Source: Amoebidium appalachense (Eukaryota; Ichthyosporea). Taken from it: DNA of 64,000 nucleotides. Below the pieces are notes generated by a model, which made no database searches, was not told where the DNA came from, and worked only from the letters and a program-made list of their open reading frames with translations. The stretch is taken from the NCBI GenBank assembly GCA_963693365.1, contig CAVNZM010000001.1, forward strand, positions 14,508,001 to 14,572,000, given 5' to 3'. Position 1 is the stretch's first letter. Each line of letters begins with the position of its first letter. The translations under genes were made by a program, and so were the position numbers. Positions 24,366-51,027 of the stretch are shown one piece after another.

Positions 24366-24593
24366 GCAGGACTGCATTGGACAAGTACGAAGTAGAGGGG
24401 GGAGGGTGGGTGGGGGGGGGGGGGGGGGGGGAGGGGGAGAAGGGGGGGAGGGGGAGGGGGGACGGGGGGGTGTTGATCAGACCAGGAATGCACCCATAGT
24501 AATGGCTGGCAACGAGAACTTCATTCATTAATAAATTTGCTTAATACATAGCATGGGCACCGTCCCCTGTATCTTTTTTACAGGAGAACATGC
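22550..24593. other. spacer, no confident gene
   Basis: It contains T-run/G-run blocks at 22722-22777 and 24303-24363, (CA)n at about 22979-23028, poly-C tracts near 23563, 23766 and 23918, and G-rich sequence 24410-24470. The segment 23220-23515 is free of simple repeats and open on both strands, but neither frame resembles anything recognised, and it contains CTGTACATG repeats. An ATG at 23697 opens only a short frame into poly-C. Confidence 0.45.
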
Positions 24594-24827
24594 TGATGAT
24601 CTCAATAACCTGATACAAGTATTTATCAGAGCTAACCCGAGTTTATCTCTCGGTATGACTGGCGGAGATGGTCATGAAATATCGGCGTATGGGCCAGGGT
24701 CAACAATATTATATGGCATGGCGAGTGGCCTCTCTCCTGAGTGGCACATATCAGAGCTAAAAAATTTGTGCACCAGTAAAGGGGTGAAAAAGAAACAAGG
24801 CGTAAAAGCTTGTACGAACATCCGGTA
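24594..24827 (+). CDS. exon-like segment of unknown protein
   Basis: A strong acceptor (ATCTTTTTTACAG at 24581-24593) is followed by about 78 open codons of balanced composition (start GEHADDLNNLIQVF; mid GGDGHEISAYGPGST; Lys-rich end) and a stop at about 24826-24828, with a GTAAAC at about 24825. The frame is phase-compatible with splicing from a GTGAGT donor at 22541 in the preceding gene, so it might be an alternative last exon. It could equally be the remnant of a separate gene. The product was not recognised. Confidence 0.3.
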
Positions 24828-25156
24828 AACCTACGAAAGTGGAAAAATGTCACTCTACCCAGCCTACTCTACCCCGTAAGATATTCATGTGTACATGCTC
24901 GACATCGGCGCGCTTTATAAGGGCGAAGGCAGCTGCGCCATATGTGCCAACTTCTTGTGAAGTATGCACGTATGTTTGGTTCTAAACTTACATACCAAGT
25001 GCGGCATATATATACAACCAAATTCTATTCACAGCTACTGTACTTCAATAGTTTACACATCCCTGCATAATGTTATCTAAAAGCTTCAAAACCTTTCTCA
25101 ACACACACACTCCTGCAAAAAAAAAGTATTAGCAGTCAAAGATAAACTATGCATAT

Positions 25157-26098
25157 CTACTCTACGCCAACCGTGATTGCCGCCGAGCCAGGGGTGCGAA
25201 CATCTTCAATAGAAACCGTCTTCTTCTTCCACGATAACCTCAGGCTATCAAGAGACTCCCTCAAGCTCGATCTACTCTTGACTCCCTTGAGGGAGCCTTC
25301 CTTGATCCTATTCATCCTCTCCTTCTCCTTATTCTCACTCATAACCGCACTCTCCGATTTCGTGTGTCTCAACAGCCTGGACGTCTTTTCGTTCTTTTCC
25401 TTCTTCTTGGCGTCTCCAGATAGCGCAATTTCCTGTATGCAGAAAAGAGCATCTTGGTTCGCGCTTACAGCGTAAAGGTGGTACAAGTAGGCCAACACGT
25501 CCTCCTTCGTTTCGAACTCTATGAGTACGGCCCGGCCCGTTTCGCCTGGCCCGGTAGCAAGGCCCGTATGGGCGTCCCGTTGATGGCTGTCGAAAATGAC
25601 AGCCTTTGTTCCCCTTTTCCCAATCATGGTGCTGTATCCTCTCGTTGTTAGCACGTAAGCGTTGTTGGACCAGATTTGGGATTCATGTTTTGGCGCCAAA
25701 ATGGATTCAATCGCCTTCTTTAGCGTGACACCGAATCCGCCCTCCCCAGCGTCCATTCCCACCATTCCAGCAATGTAGTTTTCCTTAACGACCACACCCA
25801 AGTCCGGAATGTCGGCGGTTATTTCATCAACTGACGCCATACTGCTGTCGCTCTTCCTGGAGGAATCAAGAAGCAACCACTTATGATGGAACTGAACACC
25901 TTCCCGGATGAGTTCGCAAACACGGGCGTTATCATCGAAGCACTTCTTGACGTTGCCTTTTGCGCGCAGGAACGCAGCGCCGGCAAGACAGGCAACGGCC
26001 GTGCATGCTAGCTTGGAGCCCGCCACCGGGATGTCATTCTGTGCAAGTGCAAACTGCGTCACCTTTTTTGAGGCGAGAAGATCTCTTGGTTTCCCCAT
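25157..26098 (-). CDS. intronless C76-like (herpesvirus tegument-type) cysteine protease domain protein
   Basis: A 313-residue protein. The N-terminal 225 residues look like a compact papain-like domain. A Cys lies in GSKLACTAVACLAG (C32; C37 is an alternative), and a FDSHQRD motif (D170, H172, D175) follows a predicted strand. Then come a Gly-rich stretch and GRAVLIEF plus a helix. A Cys near the N-terminus followed by a D-x-H motif of the form F-D-x-H-x-R-D, then a short G-x-A-hydrophobic strand, is the layout known for the peptidase C76 deubiquitinase/deneddylase family of herpesvirus large tegument proteins and their cellular or transposon-borne relatives. The assignment rests on these motifs only. 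The C-terminal 90 residues are Lys/Ser/Arg-rich and probably disordered. It lacks introns, lies in a poly-C-free, AT-richer island beside a DNA transposon, and may derive from a virus or mobile element. The Met at 26098 is the first in the frame. Confidence 0.55.
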   Translation of the reverse strand: MGKPRDLLASKKVTQFALAQNDIPVAGSKLACTAVACLAGAAFLRAKGNVKKCFDDNARVCELIREGVQFHHKWLLLDSSRKSDSSMASVDEITADIPDLGVVVKENYIAGMVGMDAGEGGFGVTLKKAIESILAPKHESQIWSNNAYVLTTRGYSTMIGKRGTKAVIFDSHQRDAHTGLATGPGETGRAVLIEFETKEDVLAYLYHLYAVSANQDALFCIQEIALSGDAKKKEKNEKTSRLLRHTKSESAVMSENKEKERMNRIKEGSLKGVKSRSSLRESLDSLRLSWKKKTVSIEDVRTPGSAAITVGVE

Positions 26099-27243
26099 TG
26101 TTCAAAGCTGGCAGATCTGAGGTGGGGCTGATAAGCGAATAATAAAAACAGGACCGAGAGCACATAAAAGGTCTCTACTAAATTAGTAATCTTTGATAAC
26201 AACCGTAAGAGGATATATAAAGGATTGTCGCCCATTCACGGGGTCTTCGCTATACTACGAAATGTTCAACATACCTTTGAAATTGTGGTTCAGGTTTATA
26301 TGATCGTGTTGATATTTGCCAGGGTAGCCCTCTCTTGTAAGCCATCTGGCACTTTAGGAAAAGATTTGTAAGTGAATCTTTATCACATAAAGAGTACAAA
26401 ATCATTTGAAAAGGAGTAAAACTTAAATAGAGGGACAGAGCTAATACGGTGTAAGGCCGGAAAATAGACATACCGGAACTACCGTGAACGACACAAACGA
26501 CACAAACGGAAGTTGGGCGTAGTGTTGAAAGGGAGGCTGTTCCTGGTGGCTCAAGCAACAAACCTATCCGGATAACCAAAGTTCTATATCCATACCAATA
26601 CACTTCTGTAGATCTGTGTCAAATTTTCGCATTATAAGTTTCTGGCCATTCGAGGGTTTGTGATCATGCGTAGTAGCTATTTATTTATAAAGCCTAAAAA
26701 AAAAGAAATAAATTTATAAAACTAAATTTTCTGGTTAAAGATATTAGATATAACTATACAGGCTACCTTATTAACAAATTGACAATGCTAACGGTTAGCC
26801 GTTAAAAATTTGTTCAGATAGTGGAAAACAGTGCAAATCATTTCAAGAGTGGGGTTTATTGGAAAACACGAAAGCAGCTTGCCTTTCAGCTGCATGACAG
26901 TATTCCAATCAAACTTGTTCGTTTCATCGGCCTTTTGGTATGTTCGGAATGCCCTCGATTCATTATAAACAAATCCAGCCAAAAATGTGGGAACAAGGCA
27001 TATGTTTCTGTATAGCTCCTAATATTATTGAATTTAATGTCTTTTACAGCAGATACCACCTCTTATCAATACCTTTTGCGTTAATAGAGCCATACCAGCA
27101 ATATAACATCTAATTTATTACGCCGTCAGGCGTAAGGAAAATGATTGGGTAAGTTGGCAAAACATTTTGCCGATTTTATAAAGGCGACCAAACACATGCC
27201 GACAAGCATAGAAGATTTACAATCAACTGTTTTGGGCAACTTC
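26099..27243. other. AT-rich spacer upstream of the protease-like gene
   Basis: No gene or array was seen. On the minus strand a TATATA-containing segment (about 26213-26219) and a TTTTATG (about 26165) lie within 120 bp of the ORF start and are possible promoter elements. Short frames (for example 26821-27015 and 26250-26603) are not recognisable. Base composition is clearly more A/T-rich than on either side, and poly-C tracts are absent. Confidence 0.4.
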
Positions 27244-27251
27244 AGTCTTGG

Positions 27252-28419
27252 TAGAGGCATGTAAATTAATCCCGAAGAATTTTGGGATAGATTGGGGGCC
27301 TCGGGATATGTGATATATCCGGGATATTCAAGTAATTTTGGGATAGATCCAAGTGATATTTAGGGGGACCCCAGATAGACGATCTATCCAGGTGTGGTGG
27401 ATATTTCCTGTTTCAGGGTCTGGGATAGATCGGCGAATCCGGAGGTCATGAGGTACTTATTTGTATACATATTTGGTAGTCAATGCGCGCCAGGCCCAAA
27501 ATGATGCACTGCCAATCAATATCCTGTATTTAGTCCCCAGGGGATGCTATACCCAACAGTCAGTTACGGGCTGATGGTTCAAGAATTTATGTGGAGAAAC
27601 TATATTTTCGCTCAAAAGCCCCCTATATATATATATATATATACGCCAGGCCGCCAGCCTACTATATATATATGCCATTGTATAATCAACACAAAATGTT
27701 GAACAATATCCACATGAAGCAAGAATTATATATAATTACAGGCAAGGGTAAATTATTCAATAAGAAGGCCTAGTAAATTATACTCATCATTAGTGCCAAG
27801 GAAGGTATGTGCAGGGCTTGCGTGGGCCATGCAATAGCCGGCGCCCCCAGGCCCCGAGCCCCCCTGGCCAATTGCAAGCTTCAAAAATGCAAATTATTGA
27901 AACTGTGACGACGGTACCCATGCACGCGCAGACATGGGGCATGCTATAGTATTACACGGTGTTGAGGTGCCCTATAACTACAGTAAACAGGGGCCCCACC
28001 CATGGATGTGTATACCTAGTACATATAACTACATACTGGGATATATTAGGCGGTTCGGTGCTGGGTGGAAGACGGTAGTTCCCCCTCAGGGCCCCTAGGG
28101 GCACCTCCGGGAACAAAACGGGATATATAAAAAAAGGGATATTAGGCGGAGATAATCAAGCCTTCCTGGGGAGAAATGATATTTTTCTGGATCGATAGGG
28201 CCCTTCAGCATAGATCGTCGATAAAAAAAAAAAAAAATAGAAATAATTAGGCACATTTTTTTTCTTTTTCTTTTGACTGGATTTATTTGACGGAAAGATA
28301 TGCAAGTTTTAAGGGATTATCCGGGATATGATCTACGACAATCAGGTCGTTTTGAGATAGATCTAGAATAGTGCGTTTGGATAGATAGGGAAGTTGTGGG
28401 ATAGATTTACATGCCCCTA
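27252..28419. mobile_element. hAT-like non-autonomous DNA transposon, 1168 bp
   Basis: The ends are inverted repeats of 22 bp: TAGAGGCATGTAAATTAATCCC at 27252 and, reversed, TAGGGGCATGTAAATCTATCCC ending at 28419 (19 of 22 match). They are flanked by perfect 8-bp direct repeats AGTCTTGG (27244-27251 and 28420-28427). An 8-bp duplication with TAGGG-type ends is characteristic of the hAT superfamily. The interior has no transposase frame. It contains many GGGATAGAT / GGGATAT motifs, denser toward both ends, that could be subterminal binding sites, and a short (TA)n near 27624-27642. Confidence 0.8.
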
Positions 28420-28427
28420 AGTCTTGG

Positions 28428-29384
28428 AGCCCATTTCGGGCCGGCTCACCTGAAAGTCGGGTCGGCTCATCCTAATCACACATTCCACTTCACTTCACTG
28501 GCTCAGGCTTTTATATAACGGTACACTGTCTAAAGCTCCCTCACTGGTTCTGATGAAATTTTTATGAAAAGATATTCATGAAATTACTTTACTTCAGTTC
28601 ATGAGTTTCCACTCGTACTTTTTGTGTACACACTCTGTGACACCATTCCGGAAGTCGAACTTGTTTCCGGAGAGGTTTCAATAATTGCGCTGAGCCATTT
28701 GAGCCATGGCCATGTCGAAGCCCACGTACAAAGGCCCGACCCGGTATCGTTTGAGGGGCTTTCGAATTCTGGTCCCCGCTGCAATTCCATCATGTCGTGG
28801 CTTGTACTGTCGAGGCTTCGCTGGGACGATCTGTCGTTTTCGGTCTACAGCGACATTCTCATAGCACTGCATACAACTTTTTGTTCTTTTGTTTTCAAAG
28901 AGTTGGTGTATGATGTAGTATCTGGTTGAATTTTAACACATATTCCTGCATGTCTTAGTGACTTTGGCAAGGCTTGAGACATTAGGGTCCAGGGCCTCGA
29001 ATTCTCATTCTCTGAATTCCTCATGCCTGCAGACCGGTGTAATGTATCATAGTGATGCGGATTATTTTATATTATTTTAATAAGCTTTCCTGATATACTA
29101 ACTTTATTATATAATTCAAAATGTGAATCCCTTTTTAAAGTATTATACGACTAATTAGGTCCACTGCAGCTGTAAATACGAACCAAGAGCGGCTCCGGCG
29201 AGGGAAGGCGAATAACTTGCACCCCCCCAGATCGTAGATCCGTTGGCATGACGATGACGCGTGCGCCGTGTGACGCGCAATTTACCCCAATTGCAATATT
29301 TATAAATTTTCTTATCTTTTTGCTTCGCTCCAAAAATGCCATGACAGGGCTACTCATATACCACCAAATGACCCTTTAATTAGT
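28428..29384. other. spacer with overlapping unassigned ORFs
   Basis: Between about 28600 and 28930 both strands are open: plus 28624-28929 (101 codons) and minus 28678-28872 (64 codons, basic). Neither was recognised, and they cannot both be coding. The rest shows no repeat or gene. Confidence 0.35.
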
Positions 29385-29770
29385 AAGTGATCAAAGTTTA
29401 ACATATGTATAAAAAACAGGCTTTGGCCAACTAATTAATATTTTTATACATAACGCGACACACATTTATTGTATAAGCAACATGGGGTGTCCGCCGCTTG
29501 TTTTATGGTGATAACTAGAGAAAACTATGATTTTGTCATAGAGGATCGGCCAAGGCCCTGCCAGTTGGAGGCTTAGCTGGACGGATTTTAGCCGATTTTG
29601 ACGATGAAGGAAGCGTCGGACATCCCTGATCCCCTCTGTTATTATTATGAAACATTACGTGCTTTTTTATTTCCGACAACTTTTCATAATGAACCAAAGC
29701 CGGTTTTCTAAGAAAAAACGAGTGAAACATGCACCTCAGAGACTCTATATTTGCGCCTCGGCCCCGATCG
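29385..29770 (+). repeat. dispersed repeat, copy 2 (paired with 20925-21360)
   Basis: Colinear with copy 1 from AAACAGGCTTTGG to CTCAGAGACTCTA...GCCCCGAT. The stem halves GGGTGTCCG (29485-29493) and CGGACATCCC (29617-29626) are kept, with one change in the right arm, so the stem is nearly preserved. Sequence between the anchors has many substitutions and small indels, so the copies are old. Confidence 0.6.
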
Positions 29771-30131
29771 GGTGACGGCAGCCCTTACCCTAGCCCTTTC
29801 GGAAAGGGAGGCCAATCAGATGATCCGAATCTTGCAGGTAAGCCATATAAGGTTACGCAGACAAATTCCAATGGGAAATCCGAACTAGTGTATAACCGGC
29901 GGCCAGTAGCTATTGCAATTGCGCAAAAAGAGCGCCAACCTCCTCCCCCCCCCCCCCCCAACCCTCCCTCCCCCCGGGCCCCCCCCCCTCCACTCTCTCT
30001 GGGGCCTTCGGGCTAAGGGAGCAAGGCAAGGAGAAGGGGGAGGACGTGATTATGTACTCGGACCGGTCACGACCCTCCAAGGGCGCGCACACGTTGTCGG
30101 ACGGCCCCCCCGCACACACGCACATACAACA

Positions 30132-30166
<35 letters not shown>

Positions 30167-30517
30167 GCACGTGCACACACACACACACACACACACATAC
30201 ACACGTACAGCGCCCTAGAGCTCCCCTCTCAACAGCAGCACGCGCTGCGATGTCACTGGCCCGTATCGGATGTGTCGACTCAGTTGACTGGTTGTTTGCG
30301 TACACACCGACAGAAACAAAAGCACCAAATGCTATCACGTGCCGCTTATTATACTTAACTTAATGATGTGTTATTGGGGCTGACACAATTCCGACAACTT
30401 ACATTGCCACGGACATGTAGACGTCCACCTGAGGGGGCCCAGCCTCACCTAGCGGCATACGTATACCAATCAGACCAATCGAAACATTTGGTTTTAATTG
30501 GGCAGTTCTAATGTTGC
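29771..30517. other. spacer downstream of NOL9
   Basis: It holds poly-C (about 29944-29959) and alternating (CA)n/(CACG)n at about 30115-30207. Plus-strand frames here are simple-sequence translations. It lies immediately 3' of the NOL9 stop codon and should include that gene's 3' UTR and polyadenylation site, not identified. Confidence 0.45.
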
Positions 30518-46021
<15,504 letters not shown>

Positions 46022-46439
46022 AGAGTCGTTTCGAGAAACATGGGTACTAGCAAAAGGCACCCGTGTGTGGAGAGAGGGGTCGGGAGGAGAAGGGAGGCCC
46101 CTCGGGGGCGGAGGGGGGAGGGAGGCGAAGGCTTTTTTCATCTGCCCGTAGAGCCCGTTTATGTGGGGAGAGGCGGAGTGAAGGGGGGGTGGGTGGGTGG
46201 TTGGGGGGGGGGGGAGCATAAGGGGAAAGGGCCATGGAAGCATTCCCCCGGGGGGGGGGGGGGGGAGGCATAGGTGGGTGCTTTTAATCTCCCTAGAGAG
46301 AAATCGAGAGAGAAGGGGGGGGGGGGGGAGGGTTGAGGGAGGGAAGGACAGCGGCAGGGGGGGGGGGGGGGAGAGGGGGGAGAGACGGTGAGAGAGAGGG
46401 AGTGTGTGTGTGTTTGTGGGAGGAGCGGAGGGATGGGGA

Positions 46440-46520
<81 letters not shown>

Positions 46521-47483
46521 AGAGAGAGAGAGAGAAGGGAAAGAGAGAGAGAGAGAAGGGAAAGAGAGAGAGAGAGAGGGGGGGGGGGGGGGGGGAAGGG
46601 AGGGAATATACAGGAAAAGGGTGTGTGTGTGTCTGTGTGTGAATGAGTGAGTGAGGGAGGTAAGAGAAGGGGGAGGGGGGGGGAGGGGTAGGGAGGGAGG
46701 GGGGAAAGGGAGAGAGAGAAGGGTGGAGGAGGGAGAGTTGGGTAGGTATTCTCCACGCCGTCCCTAATGGTGTAGATGTGAACAAAGCTTGCATTAAAAA
46801 GGCATCGACAAGTAAAAGCTTTATAATTGTATTACTAGTTAGATCTTGGAGGTTGGTATTTCTCAACATACCTTCCGATGTCGCCTTCCTTTTCTTCATT
46901 CTTTCGTCCTAACTCACACCAGCACACACACAATCGCCGAACCTAGAACAATGATGCAGTTAACAGAAATTACGCTTCGTACTCTAAGTCAGCTTCTGTC
47001 TTCCTGCTGTAACCAATGCCTTTATACGATGAATGAACTCCTTTACTCGACAAAAACGCTGAATGGAGATCTCCAAGGTGTGGCTCTACGATTCCGTTGA
47101 GACCATGTTCAGGCTTTATGCCATGCTCTTCCTTCACCTTTAGACACCTAGATAAAACGTTACTTGACATTAACTGTTATGTCTACTGAATAGAACGTGT
47201 ACTAACATCTGCATGCATGCACACGACGCAGACACCTTGAGCGAACTTTGTCAAGACACATCATAGACACAAGACACTTCATTATCATTGTGCACGTGTA
47301 AACATGGCATTGGGTTCTAGGGGGAAACAAGGTGCGGCTATGGAGGACTTATCCGCGCCAATGCGCCAATCATCGACGGAATTTCAATTTGCCCCTTTAC
47401 CCTATCCTCCCCCTCCGCTACCCTCAATGCGTGGGCGTGTGTTTGTGTGCGTGTGTTTGTGTACGTGTGTGTGTGTGTGTGTT

Positions 47484-47582
<99 letters not shown>

Positions 47583-47960
47583 ATGTATGTGTGCATGTGT
47601 GGGTGTGTGTCTGTGTGTGTGTGTGCCGTAGCCAATCAGCAAGAGACTAGCTAAAGACGGGGAAATGCAACACAGCTCGGGCGGGTGGGTGGGGCTAAGT
47701 AGGGGCCGACGGGGAAACAAAGCTAAGACGAGTAGAACGAGTTGCCGCCTATATACCATAGTCGACTCCCTAGTGGCCACTGATTGTTGGAACACTATTC
47801 CAACCAATCAGTCAATCAATACATCTCTAAATAGAGCTTGATGAATCAAGCGAAGTATTCAGATATGTTGTTGCTATCTGCGACCACAGTCCTATTTTAC
47901 AGAAATAATACACAAAGCTAGAGGGCAGGAGCGGCGCGGCGAGTGATTTTCATCCAATCA
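46022..47960. other. spacer between NOL9 and the retroelement nest
   Basis: 46200-46720 is G-rich and (GA)n-rich (pure array about 46444-46513). 46850-47300 is ordinary sequence with short open frames on both strands (for example minus 46970-47170, 66 codons, ending LEYEA) that were not recognised. (GT)n runs about 47484-47580. 47640-47960 shows no frame and may be the untranslated end of the DIRS-like relic. The NOL9 promoter should lie just above 46021. Confidence 0.45.
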
Positions 47961-49368
47961 TTAAGGGGGGCGGGTGCTGCCGTCCAATAGGAAGGCACGC
48001 ATTCGCCAAGACCGGACACCGGCCGGAAACACCACTTCTTCGGGGGCTAGGTCCGTGTGGGCCTGTGCCATCCCTAAGGCTTGCACCACCGGCCACCATA
48101 AGGCGGTGTCCCACACCGGGACCACTAATATTCCCTGCGCGTGTTCCCGCTGAATCCGTTTGCCACTGTCCGCTTGATCAACGGAAACGGTGGCGCCCAC
48201 CAGCTGGGGGCCTGCCGGCATTCGGTGGCAAGCCCGTCCTGCCCACCGCTCACGGGGGACCACCGCGGTCCATGTGTGAAACGTGGGTTTGACTGCTGTC
48301 ACGGGTGTAGCAAACCGATCCACCGCCGTGTGCAATCCGAGGGTCTGCTCGATACGCTCGACCCCCGCAGGGCCCGGGGTAACCGACCACTCGTGGCAGG
48401 GATCAATCCGCGACAACCAATCCGCACGGTCGTTCACTCCGCCCGGAATGTATGACAGCTCTTGGGGCCAGGGGAGCCCCTTTTCCAAACACAACTGCCA
48501 CAGCAGCTGCCATAGCACTCGCTGCATGGCGGGGCTGCTGCTGCCCTTTTTGCGCACCGCGCCCAACGCGGCCTGGGCGTCTGACTGCCAGCGTACGCGC
48601 TGGCTTTGGATTAGGGCCTGCATTTCGGGCCTGCGGTAGGCCTCGAGTAGGCCCTTGCACTCCGCCACTGCAGCCGCCCGCGGTGCATCGCTCTCCGCCG
48701 AACGACCGAAAGCTTCCACAACCTGCGTGGTTGGTAGGCCCAACTGTAGTACTGCCCCCCACCCGTGTGAGGTGGCAGCATCTGTGATGAGATTGGCCGT
48801 GATAGGCTCAGGCCAGATTTCCGTGCGGGGAAGCCGACCTATTATACTCATAGTTTTACCGATAATGCGTAGCTGCCGACCCGTTAACCGCACAAAGCTA
48901 TGCCAGTTCCCGCCGCGTAGAGCACCATCATGCACCGGCCGGACAACCGTGAGTACATGAGGCACCGCCGCACGCAAACTAACAACCACTGGCAACCCTA
49001 GCCATCTAGCCACCTGCTTCTTTTCCACCCACCGCCGGCCTTTGCGCACCTTAGCCATTAAAGAACGTGTTTCCCTCGATAATTTTTCCAAAGACGCCAC
49101 TGTGGGAGACAAATACCCTTCCTCCAAACTTATGTGGATGCCTAAATGGTCGAGGGCACTCACTCAGTCTGGGTCCCTTAATGACCCTTATTCGGATGCT
49201 TCTTAAGGCCGGTGACTTTCAATCCCTGCTCCACCACCCCGCGTGTGTCGAGTGCCCGTGCCGCCTGTTCGAAGATGGCCCAGTCATCGAGGAAAACCAA
49301 CGAACGGATGCCGCGTGCACGTAACCGACGCGCGAACTCGCGCATCAGGCGCATGAAAAAGTAGGGAC
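47961..49368 (-). pseudogene. DIRS/Ngaro-like retroelement, RT and RNase H relic
   Basis: Reading leftward from 49368: a reverse-transcriptase segment with YFFMRLM and VFLDDW (the catalytic YxDD-type motif as FLDD), then a stop and frame change at about 49150-49175. A 400-codon frame (49163-47961) follows with the RT thumb (LDHLGIHISL) and an RNase H domain. Its acidic residues are D in LITDAATSHGWG, E in VAECKGLL, D in WQSDAQAAL and D in IPGGVNDRADWLSR. The region beyond (DRFATPVTAVKPTF, then VPVWDTALWWPVV) is as in DIRS-group elements. No tyrosine recombinase or terminal repeats were found in the window. The 5' part of RT is cut off exactly at 49369 by Copia A and would continue beyond 64000. 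Confidence 0.72.
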
Positions 49369-50135
49369 TGTTGTTTTGTACGGGTCTAAGGGAGCAGAGT
49401 GCACAGAGGTGTCATGTAAAACACGACTAACACAATAAAGAGAGGGCAATCGGAGTTGTTCACGAGACATTGAAAGATTTCAAGGCAAACAACAACTGAT
49501 CCTTTATTGTGCTCTCGGTTCTTTTTGTACTTGCGACTTATCAGCTTATCACAACTAAAGGGGGAGAATTAATAGGTTCTATCAGAAGATAGAAAAACAC
49601 ATTCCGACAGAGCATACGCATTCCAACTTCCGATTTAACTAAAGCTTATAAACTCTTACTTTAAGTTAAATAAATTAAGTAATTATATATCTTGTCACTA
49701 TTAATGCACATATATATTTATACTCACGGCATCTCTATAAAGAAACTTATTTAAATACATATATTTCCTAATAGTCGACACTCTCAATGTGAAGACACAT
49801 TGCAATAAACCGAATTCCATATGTATCTATTGTCCAATCACAACACGTATATTAAGAGACAGGAATGCACAACACGATCTACAGATGTACTCGCTCGCGA
49901 CTATTGGCGAGCCATCCTATTGAGAACTAAAACTAAGCCACTTTGAAATAAAACAAATACAACATAGCTAGCCAATCACGCTACCTCTCAGATAAACAGA
50001 GGAGATCAAACAGAAATAAAGTACAATAAGTTCTTATCAGGCAAGAGAGCCAGGTGTGCACAGATCTACAGATATCTGTGCACACAGAAACAAGGGAGAG
50101 AGAGAGATACGGGGGGGGGGGGGGGGGGGGGGGGG

Positions 50136-50171
<36 letters not shown>

Positions 50172-50554
50172 AAAGAGAAAAGGGAGAGAGCACAAAGGAG
50201 GAAAGCAGACACGAATACAAACAAAGCTAAGACACATACATACTTCAAGGCTCTTGCTGTCATACGTGGTGACGTATTCCAACATCCCCACTCAAGGGGT
50301 TGAAGTTTGTGTTCTCGTGTCTGTTGATGTGACGGTAGATGAGGTCCAAACACATGGGGGGGGCGCGTCACACTCAAGTCTCCCCACTCGAGGATGCAAA
50401 CCGAAGATCCTTGAGGTGGGAAGGAGAAAACCAAAACTGAAGAGGCACACAACGACGGTTGCCTCGGAAGACTCGGAACATGACTCCATGGTGGTTATCG
50501 TCGATATAAATATATAGAGGAAACACTAGTGTATGTGTGACGTGTTGGTGGCTA

Positions 50555-50775
50555 ATGTTTTATACTGGGGACCACCCAGTTAAACACAAGGCATGAACAT
50601 CTTGTGGACTGATTTATAGACTGGTAGTCAACCAGTTAAGACACGGGGAACTTGAAGGTGCATCCCGTGGACTAGGTTTAGACTGGCAGTCAACCAGCTC
50701 GCCATGGCTATAGATAATTATTTATACTGCCGAGTGGGTCGCCATCCCAGTTCGACATATATATATTAAGTCGAA
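50555..50775. promoter_or_regulatory. ladder of five stem-loops, Copia A 3' region
   Basis: Consecutive short palindromes: ACTGGGGACCACCCAGT (50564-50580), ACTGGTAGTCAACCAGT (50620-50636), ACTGGCAGTCAACCAG (50682-50697), a longer ACTG...CCAGT pairing with a GGG/CCC arm (50726-50751), and TTCGAC...GTCGAA (50751-50775). They sit between the pol stop and the polypurine tract. Function is unknown; RNA structures for packaging, transport or stability are possible. Confidence 0.6.
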
Positions 50776-51027
50776 TATAGAAGAAAACCGTTATATATAT
50801 GGTGGGATATGAATATAAATAAACGACGGACGGTGGAGAATAATCCCCACTGAAGATGCACACACATGACGATGGAAGACAGAGTCCCCACTGATGAAGA
50901 GAAACGATGAGGAGTAGTAGACTTTCGTTGGGAGGCACTGGCATCTTGATCACCGTAGGTGTGTCAACTGCTGTCCAGGGCCCCAACCTGCTCAAAAACC
51001 ACTCGATGATGAACACCAGTGCACGGT

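Noticed and set aside
28599-28929. Overlapping open frames on both strands
   Set aside because: Neither resembles a known protein. Mentioned as a spacer feature only.
46872-46899. Alternative NOL9 first exon (MKKRKATSE followed by GTATGT)
   Set aside because: Attractive start and donor, but its phase does not match the proposed next exon without an extra one. Kept only as an alternative to the start at 46021.
48065-48960. Plus-strand frames across the DIRS-like relic, and likewise plus-strand frames over Copia C and B (for example 52819-53310 and 57368-58213)
   Set aside because: These are antisense shadows of well-identified minus-strand retroelement domains.
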